Shown: piece by piece, positions 38,241 to 46,484 of the stretch
Layout of the letters: each line of letters begins with the position of its first letter
Numbering within the stretch: the stretch's first letter is position 1
Notes under the pieces: generated by a model
Seen by the model: the letters and a program-made list of their open reading frames with translations, nothing else
Told to the model about the DNA's origin: nothing
The model's database searches: none
Position numbers and translations under genes: made by a program
DNA from: Saprospiraceae bacterium
Lineage (GTDB): Bacteria > Bacteroidota > Bacteroidia > Chitinophagales > Saprospiraceae
Direction: 5' to 3'
DNA length: 57,433 nt
Assembly (NCBI GenBank): GCA_027080725.1
Contig: JALWRC010000061.1
Coordinates: 1 to 57,433, forward strand

Positions 38241-39737
38241 ATGACAACATTACTTATTACCGGAATTGTGCTTTTATTGCTGGCAATTGTCGTCTTGCTG
38301 AGCATTCTCAACGATAAAGCAAATGCGCTGTCAGAAAATGATCCTGAAGCGACTGATCGCAAATACAAAAGGGTGGCCACCTGGTTGATGGTGTTCAACA
38401 TTGTGTTTTTGGTAGCATGTTTTTGGTCCGCTTATGACTTTAAGAATTATATGCTCGGGTATGGTCCCCACACCGCGGCCTCCGAACACGGACCGGAGAT
38501 CGATTCCCTCTTCAATATTACTTTATTTTTTACGACCTTGATATTTGTATTGACCACTTTTGCGCTGTTTTGGTTTTCGTATAAATACCGGCACCGAAGA
38601 GGACATCGTGCGAGTAACCTTGCGCACAACACCAAACTCGAAATCATATGGACCGCTCTTCCGGCCCTTGTGCTCACCGTTTTGGTGGTCAAAGGGATTG
38701 TGGCATGGAATAATATAACCGCCGATGTCGATCCGTCAGAGCAATACCTCGAAATCGATGTTACAGGACAGCAGTTTCTTTGGAATATTCGATATCCCGG
38801 GAAAGATGGGCATTTGGGAGCAAAGGATTTTCGGCTAATTAAGCCCGGAGTCAATGAGTTGGGACAGGATTGGCGCGACAAACGCAATCTCGACGATTTC
38901 ATGGCAGACGAAATCGTCATTCCAAAGGGGCGAAAGGTGAAATTCAGGATATATGCCAAAGATGTATTGCACTCCTTTTTTCTACCTCACTTCAGGGTGA
39001 AGATGGATGCTGTACCGGGATTGCCTACCTACTTTGTGGTGACACCGACGACCACGACAGAGGAGTACAGGCAGCGCTTGAGCAATTATCCGGAGTATCA
39101 GGTACCCTCGGATCCGGAAGATCCCAACAGTCCACCTCTTTGGAAAGCCTTCAATTACGAGTTGGCTTGTGCCGAACTCTGTGGTATCGGGCACTACAGT
39201 ATGCGAAGGGTCGTGCGTGTGGTAGAACCGGAGGAGTTTGAAGCATGGTACAATAAGCAGAAGTCCTATTACTTCGAAAATATTCGCTTTACGGAGGATG
39301 ATCCTTACAGGAATGAATTGCTCCCATTTGAGGTAGCTGAACGCAAAGCTGATTTTATTAACCGTTTTAACAACGCGTACAACAGTAAGGATGAAGCAGA
39401 GCGCATTATCCAATTGCGAAACGTCCACTTTAAAACGGGCTCATCGGAGCTTACCGCGTTGTCGAGATACGAACTGGACTTCGCTGCAGAAGCGATGCAA
39501 TCCCATCCGGAGATTCAGATTGAAGTCGCCGGACACACCGACAATGTGGGCAATCCAGAATCCAATAAAACCCTCTCTGAGGCCCGTGCCAACGCGGTCA
39601 TGAAGTATCTCATGAAGAAAGGAGTAGCTACTGATCGTATGGAGGCCAAGGGATATGGACAAGACAAGCCTGTCGCATCTAATGACAATGCCGAAGGACG
39701 TCAAAAAAATAGAAGAACGGAACTTATTATTAAGTAA
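38241..39737 (+). CDS. coxB: Cytochrome c oxidase subunit II with C-terminal OmpA-like peptidoglycan-binding domain
   Basis: 498 residues. Four hydrophobic segments (about 2-21, 47-64, 92-112, 134-156), two more than the classical subunit, precede the CuA cupredoxin domain. All CuA ligands are present: H244 in LHSFF, then C310, E312, C314, H318 and M321 in CAELCGIGHYSM. After a helical linker (331-392) comes a complete OmpA domain (393-498) with VHFKTGSSEL, GHTDNVG (D434), LSEARANAV (R449) and QKNRRTEL. There is no cytochrome c domain. Both C-terminal domains should face the periplasm. The reading frame is continuous with no frameshift across the junction. Confidence 0.95.
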   Translation: MTTLLITGIVLLLLAIVVLLSILNDKANALSENDPEATDRKYKRVATWLMVFNIVFLVACFWSAYDFKNYMLGYGPHTAASEHGPEIDSLFNITLFFTTLIFVLTTFALFWFSYKYRHRRGHRASNLAHNTKLEIIWTALPALVLTVLVVKGIVAWNNITADVDPSEQYLEIDVTGQQFLWNIRYPGKDGHLGAKDFRLIKPGVNELGQDWRDKRNLDDFMADEIVIPKGRKVKFRIYAKDVLHSFFLPHFRVKMDAVPGLPTYFVVTPTTTTEEYRQRLSNYPEYQVPSDPEDPNSPPLWKAFNYELACAELCGIGHYSMRRVVRVVEPEEFEAWYNKQKSYYFENIRFTEDDPYRNELLPFEVAERKADFINRFNNAYNSKDEAERIIQLRNVHFKTGSSELTALSRYELDFAAEAMQSHPEIQIEVAGHTDNVGNPESNKTLSEARANAVMKYLMKKGVATDRMEAKGYGQDKPVASNDNAEGRQKNRRTELIIK

Positions 39738-39779
39738 GCGTCAAATAAATAGTTTTTAATCTTAAAACGACATAATAGA

Positions 39780-41630
39780 ATGGCTGAAATTAAAGAAGTA
39801 ACCTACCAACCCGACTCTATCATTGAGGAATTGGGGTATGATGATCATTTTCATGATCACGGTCATGATGGAGATAAATATCAAGTGGGCTTTGTCTCTA
39901 AATATATATTTAGTACGGATCACAAGATTATCGCTAAGCAATATTTGATTACCGGTATTATTTGGGCGATTATCGCTGCAGGAATGTCGGTCATCTTCCG
40001 ACTGCAGCTCGGTTTTCCGGAGGAGAGTATGGCTTGGTTGCGCCCGTTGTTGGGGAAGTGGATTGTGGTCAACAGCGAGGGATTTGGGACGCTCGCCCCG
40101 GAGTTTTATTACGCCTTGGTTACCATTCACGGTACGATTTTGGTTTTCTTCGTCCTGACCGCAGGATTGAGTGGGACGTTTAGTAACTTCTTGATTCCAT
40201 TACAAATTGGTGCCAGGGATATGGCCTCGCCTTTCCTCAATATGTTGAGTTATTGGTTCTTCTTTTTGGCGGGATTGGTCATGTTTTTGTCGTTGTTTGT
40301 CAGCACCGGTCCTTTTTCTGGTGGTTGGGTGGCTTATCCCCCGCTGAGTGCGTTGCCACAAGCGATGAGCGGCTCCGGTGTGGGGATGGATTTGTGGTTG
40401 ATGAGTCTGGTGTTTTTTGTGGTTTCCGTTTTGCTGGGTGGTATCAACTATATCACGACAATACTTAATCTTCGCACCAAGGGGATGACCATGTTGAGAT
40501 TGCCGCTTACCATTTGGTCTTTTTTGGTGACTGCCATTATTGGATTGTTGTCTTTCCCGGTTTTGGTGGCGGGTTTCTTTTTATTGATTTTTGACAGGAC
40601 GATAGGGACGAGTTTTTATCTGAGCGATATATTTATTGGAGGAGAAGCGCTCAATCACACCGGCGGAAGCCCGGTATTGTACCAGCACCTATTTTGGTTC
40701 CTGGGACATCCGGAAGTGTATATCATCATCCTCCCTGCGATGGGAATTGTCTCCGAAGTGATGTCCACCCATGCCCGCAAGCCGATTTTCGGCTACAAGG
40801 CCATGATCGTGTCTATTGCTTCGATTGGTTTTTTGTCTTTCCTCGTTTGGGCGCACCATATGTTTGTGTCCGGGATGAATCCCTTTATAGCCAACTTTTT
40901 TATCTTGTTTACTCTTATTATTGCGATACCATCGGCCATTAAGGTGTTCAACTGGTTGACGACGCTCTATCAAGGGGATTTGCATTTGCGGGTGCCCATG
41001 TTATTTGCGATTGGATTTGTCTCCTTCTTTATTTCAGGGGGGCTTACCGGATTGTTCCTGGGAAATGCTCCGATTGATATACAGGTGCACGATACGTATT
41101 TCGTAGTCGGACACTTTCACATAGTAATGGGAGTCGCGGCATTCTTTGGTATGTGGGCCGGTGTGTATCATTGGTTCCCTAAGATGTATGGTAGATTCAT
41201 GAACGAAACGATGGGGAAGATTCATTTTTGGCTCACTTTGATTAGTGCATATATGGTATTTTGGCCTATGCAGTACCTTGGAATAGCCGGAGTGCCCAGG
41301 AGATATTACAGTTTCGATAGCTTTCAGACCTTCTCGATGTTTGATGGGATGAACAAAGTGATTACGGTATTTGCGATAATTGCATTTTTTACGCAACTCA
41401 TATTTATATTCAATTTCTTCTACAGCATATTCTACGGAAGAAAAGTCAAGTCAAAGAACCCTTGGAAAGCGACTACTTTAGAATGGTCGACTGATATTCA
41501 TCCGGGACATGGCAATTGGGAAGGTAAGTTGCCTACCGTGCACAGATGGCCATATGACTACAATATAGATCAGGTGGAATACAAGCCTCAGTACGTACCC
41601 GTATCGGAGGGGGAAGAAGTGATTCACTAA
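39780..41630 (+). CDS. coxA: Cytochrome c oxidase subunit I (A1-type haem-copper oxidase)
   Basis: 616 residues. Landmarks: LGHPEVYIIILP (His-Tyr-type CuB loop with the A1-family Glu), WAHHMFVSGM (CuB His pair), ARDMASPFLNM (D-channel), PSAIKVFNW (K-channel Lys), and DTYFVVGHFHIVM (haem ligands). The intact channel residues predict a proton-pumping A1 oxidase. The N-terminus carries a short His-rich run, DDHFHDHGHDGD (residues 21-32), before the first helix, which may bind metal. It begins 42 bp after coxB. Confidence 0.97.
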   Translation: MAEIKEVTYQPDSIIEELGYDDHFHDHGHDGDKYQVGFVSKYIFSTDHKIIAKQYLITGIIWAIIAAGMSVIFRLQLGFPEESMAWLRPLLGKWIVVNSEGFGTLAPEFYYALVTIHGTILVFFVLTAGLSGTFSNFLIPLQIGARDMASPFLNMLSYWFFFLAGLVMFLSLFVSTGPFSGGWVAYPPLSALPQAMSGSGVGMDLWLMSLVFFVVSVLLGGINYITTILNLRTKGMTMLRLPLTIWSFLVTAIIGLLSFPVLVAGFFLLIFDRTIGTSFYLSDIFIGGEALNHTGGSPVLYQHLFWFLGHPEVYIIILPAMGIVSEVMSTHARKPIFGYKAMIVSIASIGFLSFLVWAHHMFVSGMNPFIANFFILFTLIIAIPSAIKVFNWLTTLYQGDLHLRVPMLFAIGFVSFFISGGLTGLFLGNAPIDIQVHDTYFVVGHFHIVMGVAAFFGMWAGVYHWFPKMYGRFMNETMGKIHFWLTLISAYMVFWPMQYLGIAGVPRRYYSFDSFQTFSMFDGMNKVITVFAIIAFFTQLIFIFNFFYSIFYGRKVKSKNPWKATTLEWSTDIHPGHGNWEGKLPTVHRWPYDYNIDQVEYKPQYVPVSEGEEVIH

Positions 41631-41676
41631 TTTACACATCAATTACCGGGACTGCGCTCCACCTTTCACATCGGAT

Positions 41677-42588
41677 ATGAAGCATAAAGAATACAGAAAT
41701 AATAAAGTAAAAACAAAGGCGATAGATGTTCATGCCGTAAGTGTATGGAAGGATATGGATATGCTGATAAAGTTTCGCTTAACGGCATTGGTCGTTATGA
41801 CTTCTTTATTTTCGTATTTGATTGTGATGCGGACAATGAATTGGATGGAGTTCATGTTTTTGGCATTGGGTGGATTTGCAATAACCTCTGCTGCCAACAT
41901 ATTAAATGAAATTTTGGAAAAAGACCCGGATGCACTGATGCCACGCACGGCCAATAGACCGATCGCGGCCAATCGCCTTACGGTCAACAACGCCTTACTC
42001 CTCAGCGGTGTCTTATTACTCATCGGTATCTTAATGTTAGGGCTTTTGCATCCTTTGGTATCCTTCTTGGGGGTTTTGTCTTTGGTGTTGTATGTGTTTT
42101 TATACACTCCGATGAAGCGCTATTCTCCGGTTTCTTTGGTTATCGGTGCGATACCGGGGGCTATGCCGATGCTTATCGGCTCGGTAGCGGCCCAGAAGGA
42201 GATCACCATTATCGGCCTCGTCTTGTTTGCGATTCAGTTTTTATGGCAGTTCCCACATTTTTTGGCCATCGGATTTATGGGCTTTGACGATTACAAAAAA
42301 GCCGGTTTTAGGAATGTTCCGGAAAAGGATGGTGCAGTCGATCGTATGATTGGGATGCATGCCGCTATCTATACCGTTTTTCTGCTGGGCATCGTGTTTT
42401 TGCCCGGTGTTTTGGGAGTAGTGCGACCTTTGGGAACAGGATTGGTGGTGTTGATGACGTTGTTATATCTGGGATCTACTTTACAATTTCATACCAAATT
42501 TGACCGGAAGTCGGCCTTGGTTATGATGTTGAGTTCCTTCATTTACTTGCCTGTTATTTTGACCATCTATTGGATATTCAGCATATGA
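41677..42588 (+). CDS. ctaB: Protohaem IX farnesyltransferase (haem O synthase)
   Basis: 303 residues, a nine-helix UbiA-family prenyltransferase. NEILEKDPDALMPRTANRP is the Asp-rich, isoprenyl-diphosphate-binding motif with the following TANRP box; YTPMKRYSPVS and GAIPGAMPMLIG are family-typical. It converts haem B to haem O for the oxidase. Haem A synthase (ctaA) is not in this window. It ends in a 4-bp overlap with the next gene. Confidence 0.93.
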   Translation: MKHKEYRNNKVKTKAIDVHAVSVWKDMDMLIKFRLTALVVMTSLFSYLIVMRTMNWMEFMFLALGGFAITSAANILNEILEKDPDALMPRTANRPIAANRLTVNNALLLSGVLLLIGILMLGLLHPLVSFLGVLSLVLYVFLYTPMKRYSPVSLVIGAIPGAMPMLIGSVAAQKEITIIGLVLFAIQFLWQFPHFLAIGFMGFDDYKKAGFRNVPEKDGAVDRMIGMHAAIYTVFLLGIVFLPGVLGVVRPLGTGLVVLMTLLYLGSTLQFHTKFDRKSALVMMLSSFIYLPVILTIYWIFSI

Positions 42589-43154
42589 CGACCAAGTACG
42601 AACATACCAATACCACCATTCATCCGATGATGTTCCTCCTTTGGCTGGGAATGGCGGGGATAGTGATGCTGTTTGGTGCCCTCACCAGTGCGTATATCGT
42701 CCGGGAAAGCGCAGGCAACTGGCTGGAGTTCCAGTTGCCAAAACTGTTCTTGTGGAACACGGCTGTGATTCTCGCGAGTAGTGTGGCTCTGCACGCAGCC
42801 TATATAGGGTATAAGAAGCGGCGAATCACTACCTACAGGATGGGACTGGTCATCAGCTTTGCCCTGGGGTTACTCTTTCTCGCTCTTCAGTATATGGCGT
42901 GGAATGAGTTGTTTGCCAGAGGTATCGAACTCACCGGGAATCCATCGGGGTCTTTTGTCTATGTCATGACGGGTATTCATGCATTGCACCTGGTAAGTGG
43001 CCTTATGGCGCTGGGCGTGGCGATTTACCACGCTTTCAAGTTGCCTTACGAAATAACGCAAAAGAGGGTCAACCGCTTTAAACTTGTATTGTATTACTGG
43101 CATTTTCTTGCCGGACTATGGATATATTTGTTTTTATTTTTAAATATCATGTAA
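42585..43154 (+). CDS. Cytochrome c oxidase subunit III-like protein (first copy)
   Basis: 189 residues from the ATG at 42585, which overlaps the ctaB stop (ATGA). Five helices: HPMMFLLWLGMAGIVMLFG, the second helix, a middle helix around residue 80, the IHALHLVSGLMALGVAIYHA helix, and a terminal YYWHFLAGLWIYLFLFL. The HALH and YYWHF motifs are conserved in subunit III. The short form, followed by a longer copy, is a pattern I recall in Bacteroidota cox operons. Confidence 0.87.
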   Translation: MTTKYEHTNTTIHPMMFLLWLGMAGIVMLFGALTSAYIVRESAGNWLEFQLPKLFLWNTAVILASSVALHAAYIGYKKRRITTYRMGLVISFALGLLFLALQYMAWNELFARGIELTGNPSGSFVYVMTGIHALHLVSGLMALGVAIYHAFKLPYEITQKRVNRFKLVLYYWHFLAGLWIYLFLFLNIM

Positions 43155-43165
43155 AACGCAAAATT

Positions 43166-43990
43166 ATGGCGTCAACTACTGCTAATGTAAATGTCGACAA
43201 ATGGGGTGGAGCAGCCCGGCCCATGAAGGCGAGTTATGGAAAACTGATGATATGGTTTTTCCTGCTTTCGGATGCTTTAACTTTTACCGGCTTCCTGCTC
43301 TCCTATGGTGCTCTTCGTATGAGCAACGCCGCATGGCCGGTACCGGATCATGTGTTTTCGAGTTTTCCCGGTGGATTGCATCATAAACCACTGATATTTG
43401 TGACCGTCATGACCTTTGTCTTGATTGTGTCTTCCGTGACCATGTTTAAAGCAGTCCAGGAAGGCCATAGAGAAAACAAAAACGGAGTGGTCTTTTGGAT
43501 GTTGCTCACGGTGCTCGGAGGGGCAGCCTTTTTGGGATGCCAAGCTTGGGAGTGGAACACGCTGATTAACGAAGAGCATATGACGCTGAGTTATAATCCA
43601 TTCGCCCGTCATACCGAGAGCGGTACCTATCTCGAAGGGGATGGCCATGAGATCAAGGCCGGAGATACCTTCGAAGCTGGGGATAGTTATCTCATCCACA
43701 AGCATGAAGGACATTGGAAGCGCTTGAAATACAAAAACGAGCAAGGAGTAGTCAAAAAACTTCAGTTCGGACCACAAGCGTTCGGGCAGTTGTTTTTCTG
43801 TATTACCGGATTTCACGGATTTCACGTCTTTACAGGTGTACTTTTTCTGCTCATCATTATGCTTAATGTGCTGAGTGGCTTATATGTGAAGCGGAAGAAT
43901 CATTATGAAATGGTCGAAAAGGTCGGATTGTATTGGCACTTTGTGGACTTGGTATGGGTATTTGTGTTTTTATGTTTTTATCTACTTTAA
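43166..43990 (+). CDS. coxC: Cytochrome c oxidase subunit III (second copy)
   Basis: 274 residues from the ATG at 43166; a TTG-type frame from 43118 runs into the previous gene and is rejected. It has the family signatures MIWFFLLSDALTFTGFLLSY, the WEWNTLI segment, ITGFHGFHVFTGV, and YWHFVDLVWVFVFLCFYLL. A hydrophilic insertion of about 75 residues (about 130-205) lies between helices, including EGDGHEIKAGDTFEAGDSY. It is a proton-pathway and stability subunit of the oxidase, 11 bp after the first copy. Confidence 0.92.
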   Translation: MASTTANVNVDKWGGAARPMKASYGKLMIWFFLLSDALTFTGFLLSYGALRMSNAAWPVPDHVFSSFPGGLHHKPLIFVTVMTFVLIVSSVTMFKAVQEGHRENKNGVVFWMLLTVLGGAAFLGCQAWEWNTLINEEHMTLSYNPFARHTESGTYLEGDGHEIKAGDTFEAGDSYLIHKHEGHWKRLKYKNEQGVVKKLQFGPQAFGQLFFCITGFHGFHVFTGVLFLLIIMLNVLSGLYVKRKNHYEMVEKVGLYWHFVDLVWVFVFLCFYLL

Positions 43991-44012
43991 TATTATCGAA
44001 AAGAAATAAGTT

Positions 44013-44456
44013 ATGGCAACATTGACATATGAAGCTGCGAGTAAGGTAGCTGTAAGAGGGTTTATAATTTTGGGAATAGTTACCATGAGTGAGGTATTGG
44101 TGGCCCTGCTAGGGAAAGGGTATCTGATTGATGGTTTTACATTGCCCAGATGGATTATGTATGGAGCGATGATCAGTCTGAGTCTCTACAAAGCCTATTT
44201 TATTATTATGTACTTTATGCACTTAAAATACGAAGATGGGGGGCTTAAGGTTTCTCTTGCCTTACCTATCATCTTCGTCATTTGGGGGATAATCGCTTTC
44301 CTGCACGAAGGACACCGTTGGTATCAATCCAAAGTGCAAGATAAAGCAGGATTTGAAATTGTCTTGCCGGACAAGGCCGTCGAGCCCGCTGTAGATTACG
44401 AAGTCAAAATGCAAAAAGAACATTCTGAACATGGGGATAAAACCCATGCTGAATAG
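44013..44456 (+). CDS. coxD: Cytochrome c oxidase subunit IV (prokaryotic type)
   Basis: 147 residues with three transmembrane helices (about 13-33, 43-64, 78-96). It belongs to the small prokaryotic COX4 family, with KAYFIIMYFMHLKYED as the best marker. The C-terminal tail is charged and hydrophilic (HEGHRWYQSKVQDK...HSEHGDKTHAE). It starts 22 bp after coxC and is followed directly by a strong terminator, so it ends the main transcription unit. Confidence 0.9.
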   Translation: MATLTYEAASKVAVRGFIILGIVTMSEVLVALLGKGYLIDGFTLPRWIMYGAMISLSLYKAYFIIMYFMHLKYEDGGLKVSLALPIIFVIWGIIAFLHEGHRWYQSKVQDKAGFEIVLPDKAVEPAVDYEVKMQKEHSEHGDKTHAE

Positions 44457-44479
44457 GACTTGAGTAAATATAAACGAGG

Positions 44480-44513
44480 ACCGGTCATGCCAGGGATAGC
44501 ATGACCGGTTTTT
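44480..44513 (+). terminator. Rho-independent terminator closing the cox operon
   Basis: A perfect 11-bp stem, ACCGGTCATGC (44480-44490) with GCATGACCGGT (44499-44509), an 8-nt loop, and a T-tract directly after. Confidence 0.88.
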
Positions 44514-44531
44514 AATTTGATATCTTGCCTC

Positions 44532-45098
44532 TTGAAATACATCAAATACACGGTTCTGTTTTTCATACTGTTTGGTTTTCCGCTGATCTCCTGGTGGTAC
44601 CTCAATTCCGGGCTGCGATTTCACATGGAGATAAAGGAAGCACTACACCCGAAGGGTACGGTCAAGGCTTTCAATATCCAATTGGATTCGATGTTGCATT
44701 GGACGTCTGATAGTCTTAAGGAGACCACGCTCATCCTGTTTGGTGACCAAGGGCATTTGACCAATTACTCCGTCTTCCGGAAGACCCTCATACGCAATTT
44801 GGGAACGCGCAGAGACCTCCATATCTACCAGGTCGTCGATAAGAATGTCGAATGTCAGAACGCCGGCTCTTTCATACGATGTGTCGCCATGGATTCGTTT
44901 TTAATGCAGAAGTTGATGACCGCTTCGCTTCAAATACCGGATAGCATGCAGCCATATCCCGCAGTTTTAGTGGATTCGATGCGGCAGATTAGACGGTTTT
45001 ATTCTTTGGAGGATACGGCGTCTTATGTCCCCATCTTAGAGCATTTGGCTTTTTTGCTGCCGCCATTGAAAAAGAAGAAAGTCATCTTAAGACAATAA
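44532..45098 (+). CDS. Membrane-anchored protein of unknown function in the SCO-gene position
   Basis: 188 residues from a TTG at 44532 (MKYIKYTVLFFILFGFPLISWW); another TTG 15 bp upstream is possible. It has one N-terminal transmembrane helix or uncleaved signal (about 5-26), then a periplasmic domain with beta-alpha character (TTLILFGDQGHLTNY, RDLHIYQVVDKN). In related cox loci a SCO1/SenC copper chaperone commonly sits here, but no CxxxC copper motif is present; the few cysteines are not arranged that way. Either a degenerate thioredoxin-fold protein or something unrelated is possible. It follows the coxD terminator and abuts the DUF420 gene. Confidence 0.6.
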   Translation: MKYIKYTVLFFILFGFPLISWWYLNSGLRFHMEIKEALHPKGTVKAFNIQLDSMLHWTSDSLKETTLILFGDQGHLTNYSVFRKTLIRNLGTRRDLHIYQVVDKNVECQNAGSFIRCVAMDSFLMQKLMTASLQIPDSMQPYPAVLVDSMRQIRRFYSLEDTASYVPILEHLAFLLPPLKKKKVILRQ

Positions 45099-45635
45099 AT
45101 GATGAAGGAGAAACACAGAAAGGTCCGCTTACAAGTATTGGATAGGATTGCTTTTGGGATTACCTTGATCGCTCTTGTCGCCTTGGGGATGATGCGTAGG
45201 GTGCACTTTACCACTGACATGCATCTGGATTTTATCCCGCCTCTAAATGCGGCCATTAATACTATCGTGGCGATTGCCTTGATTCTTGCGCGCATTAAGA
45301 TTAAGCGAAAGGAGGTGGCAGGCCACCGGAAATTGATGAAAACAGCAATGGTATTGTCCCTATTGTTTTTTGTCCTGTATTTGGCCTATCATTTTACCAC
45401 CCCGGAGACTCAATATTGTTATGAAGACTGGACCAGGACGGTGTACTTTCTGTTATTGGTCAGTCATATTCTCCTGGCGGCAATCGTCCTGCCATTTATT
45501 CTGATGTCCTTCAATCGTGCGATAACCGGTCATATCGAGATGCACAGGAAGATGGTCAAATGGACCTTTCCGCTGTGGCTTTATGTGGCGGTGTCCGGGC
45601 CTTTGGTCTATTGGATGCTGCGAAATTGTTACTAA
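45099..45635 (+). CDS. DUF420 (CtaM-like) membrane protein
   Basis: 178 residues with five transmembrane helices. Conserved DUF420 histidines lie in INTIVAIALILARIKIKRKEVAGHRKLMK, YLAYHFTTPE, and HIEMHRKMVKW. Related CtaM proteins are needed for maturation of haem-copper oxidases in Firmicutes. It begins immediately after the stop of the preceding gene, so it is cotranscribed. Confidence 0.85.
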   Translation: MMKEKHRKVRLQVLDRIAFGITLIALVALGMMRRVHFTTDMHLDFIPPLNAAINTIVAIALILARIKIKRKEVAGHRKLMKTAMVLSLLFFVLYLAYHFTTPETQYCYEDWTRTVYFLLLVSHILLAAIVLPFILMSFNRAITGHIEMHRKMVKWTFPLWLYVAVSGPLVYWMLRNCY

Positions 45636-45777
45636 AAATTGAGCGCAACAATGAACGTTTGTAAGCGTTTTTATGTGTATATGGTTGAATCGTGTACTAA
45701 TTGGAAAAATAGTCTCAGAAAATTAGCAACAAAGATAGATTGATTAAATTTGTAGCACTTTATCAATGTAAATAGAT

Positions 45778-45999
45778 ATGTTCAAAACAATAGAAATAGA
45801 CCGTAATAAACTAACAATAATGGGAGTACAATTTTCCAACTTAAAAATCTTGGAAATTACTGCAAATGCAATAGGAAGTAATATGTTTGAAGGTTTTGAA
45901 CCAACGCAAAAAGGAGTTAAGATAATTAGAGATTATGTAACGGGAACAATTTCTTTGTCCGATTTAATAAAATGTGCAAAGGAAAAGTCGTATGTCTGA
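45778..45999 (+). CDS. Fic-type antitoxin (VbhA/FicA-like)
   Basis: 73 residues. The inhibitory-helix motif (S/T)xxxE(G/N) of Fic antitoxins is present as SNMFEG (about residues 34-39), followed by a helical DYVTGTISLSDLIKCAKEK tail. In active modules this helix blocks the ATP site of the Fic AMP-transferase. A -7-like TAAATTTG (45745-45752) lies upstream. It ends 8 bp into the truncated fic gene, the usual overlap of such modules. The assignment rests on the motif and on the downstream gene. Confidence 0.7.
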   Translation: MFKTIEIDRNKLTIMGVQFSNLKILEITANAIGSNMFEGFEPTQKGVKIIRDYVTGTISLSDLIKCAKEKSYV

Positions 46000-46186
46000 A
46001 TCATACAAGTATATTGACCCCGATTATACTTATACCGACCCTAAAACAGGAGTACTCAGAAACTTAGCAGGTCTAACAGACCCGGAATCTTTACTTTTTT
46101 TTGAAAGTGGGGCTGTGGCAAAGCGCATTCAAGAACTCTATAATAATCCTATCAAAACCGTTCAATTAATAAAACACTCTTTATGA
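45992..46186 (+). pseudogene. Truncated Fic/DOC family toxin
   Basis: 64 residues from the ATG at 45992. The segment YIDPDYTYTDPKTGVLRNL ... FESGAVAKRIQEL matches the N-terminus of Fic-family proteins, but the frame stops after NNPIKTVQLIKHSL. The catalytic HPFx(D/E)GNGRxxR region is missing, and no Fic sequence follows in any frame. It is therefore a toxin remnant lacking AMP-transferase activity. Confidence 0.72.
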
Positions 46187-46461
46187 TATCTAATGCCATT
46201 ACTACCAAGCGCATCCTGTTCTTCCTGATGTTTGCAATTTCCTTTGTAATGAGGTTGTCTGCTCAGTGTCCCATGTGCCGTTCGGCGGCAGAGGCCAATG
46301 TCAAGCTGGGAGGAACCGCTGCCCGTGGATTGAATACCGGCATCCTGTACCTCTTCGCCATGCCCTATCTGGTCGTCGGCCTCATCGCTTTTCTGTGGTG
46401 GAGGAGCGTCAAGAAGAAGCGCAATGAAGAGGCAAAGTACCAGACCGAAAACAAATTCTAA
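46183..46461 (+). CDS. Small exported membrane protein with CPMC motif
   Basis: 92 residues. Signal peptide about 1-27 (ending RLSAQ), then a CPMCRSAAEANVKLGG segment with a CxxC pair, a second transmembrane helix (about 52-73), and a charged C-terminus. Short proteins of this shape occur near oxidase maturation genes in other Bacteroidota, to my knowledge; a redox or metal role is inferred from the CxxC. Its ATG overlaps the truncated fic stop by 4 bp. Confidence 0.72.
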   Translation: MISNAITTKRILFFLMFAISFVMRLSAQCPMCRSAAEANVKLGGTAARGLNTGILYLFAMPYLVVGLIAFLWWRSVKKKRNEEAKYQTENKF

Positions 46462-46484
46462 TAGAATATCGAATACACTTGAAA

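Noticed and set aside
39100-39737. OmpA domain as a separate gene
   Set aside because: No stop, start codon or frameshift separates it from the CuA domain; the reading frame is continuous.
42570-42584. TTG start for the first subunit III gene
   Set aside because: The ATG at 42585 gives the common ATGA overlap with ctaB and a cleaner N-terminus.
45992-46186. Active Fic toxin
   Set aside because: The catalytic motif is missing and the frame ends at 64 codons.
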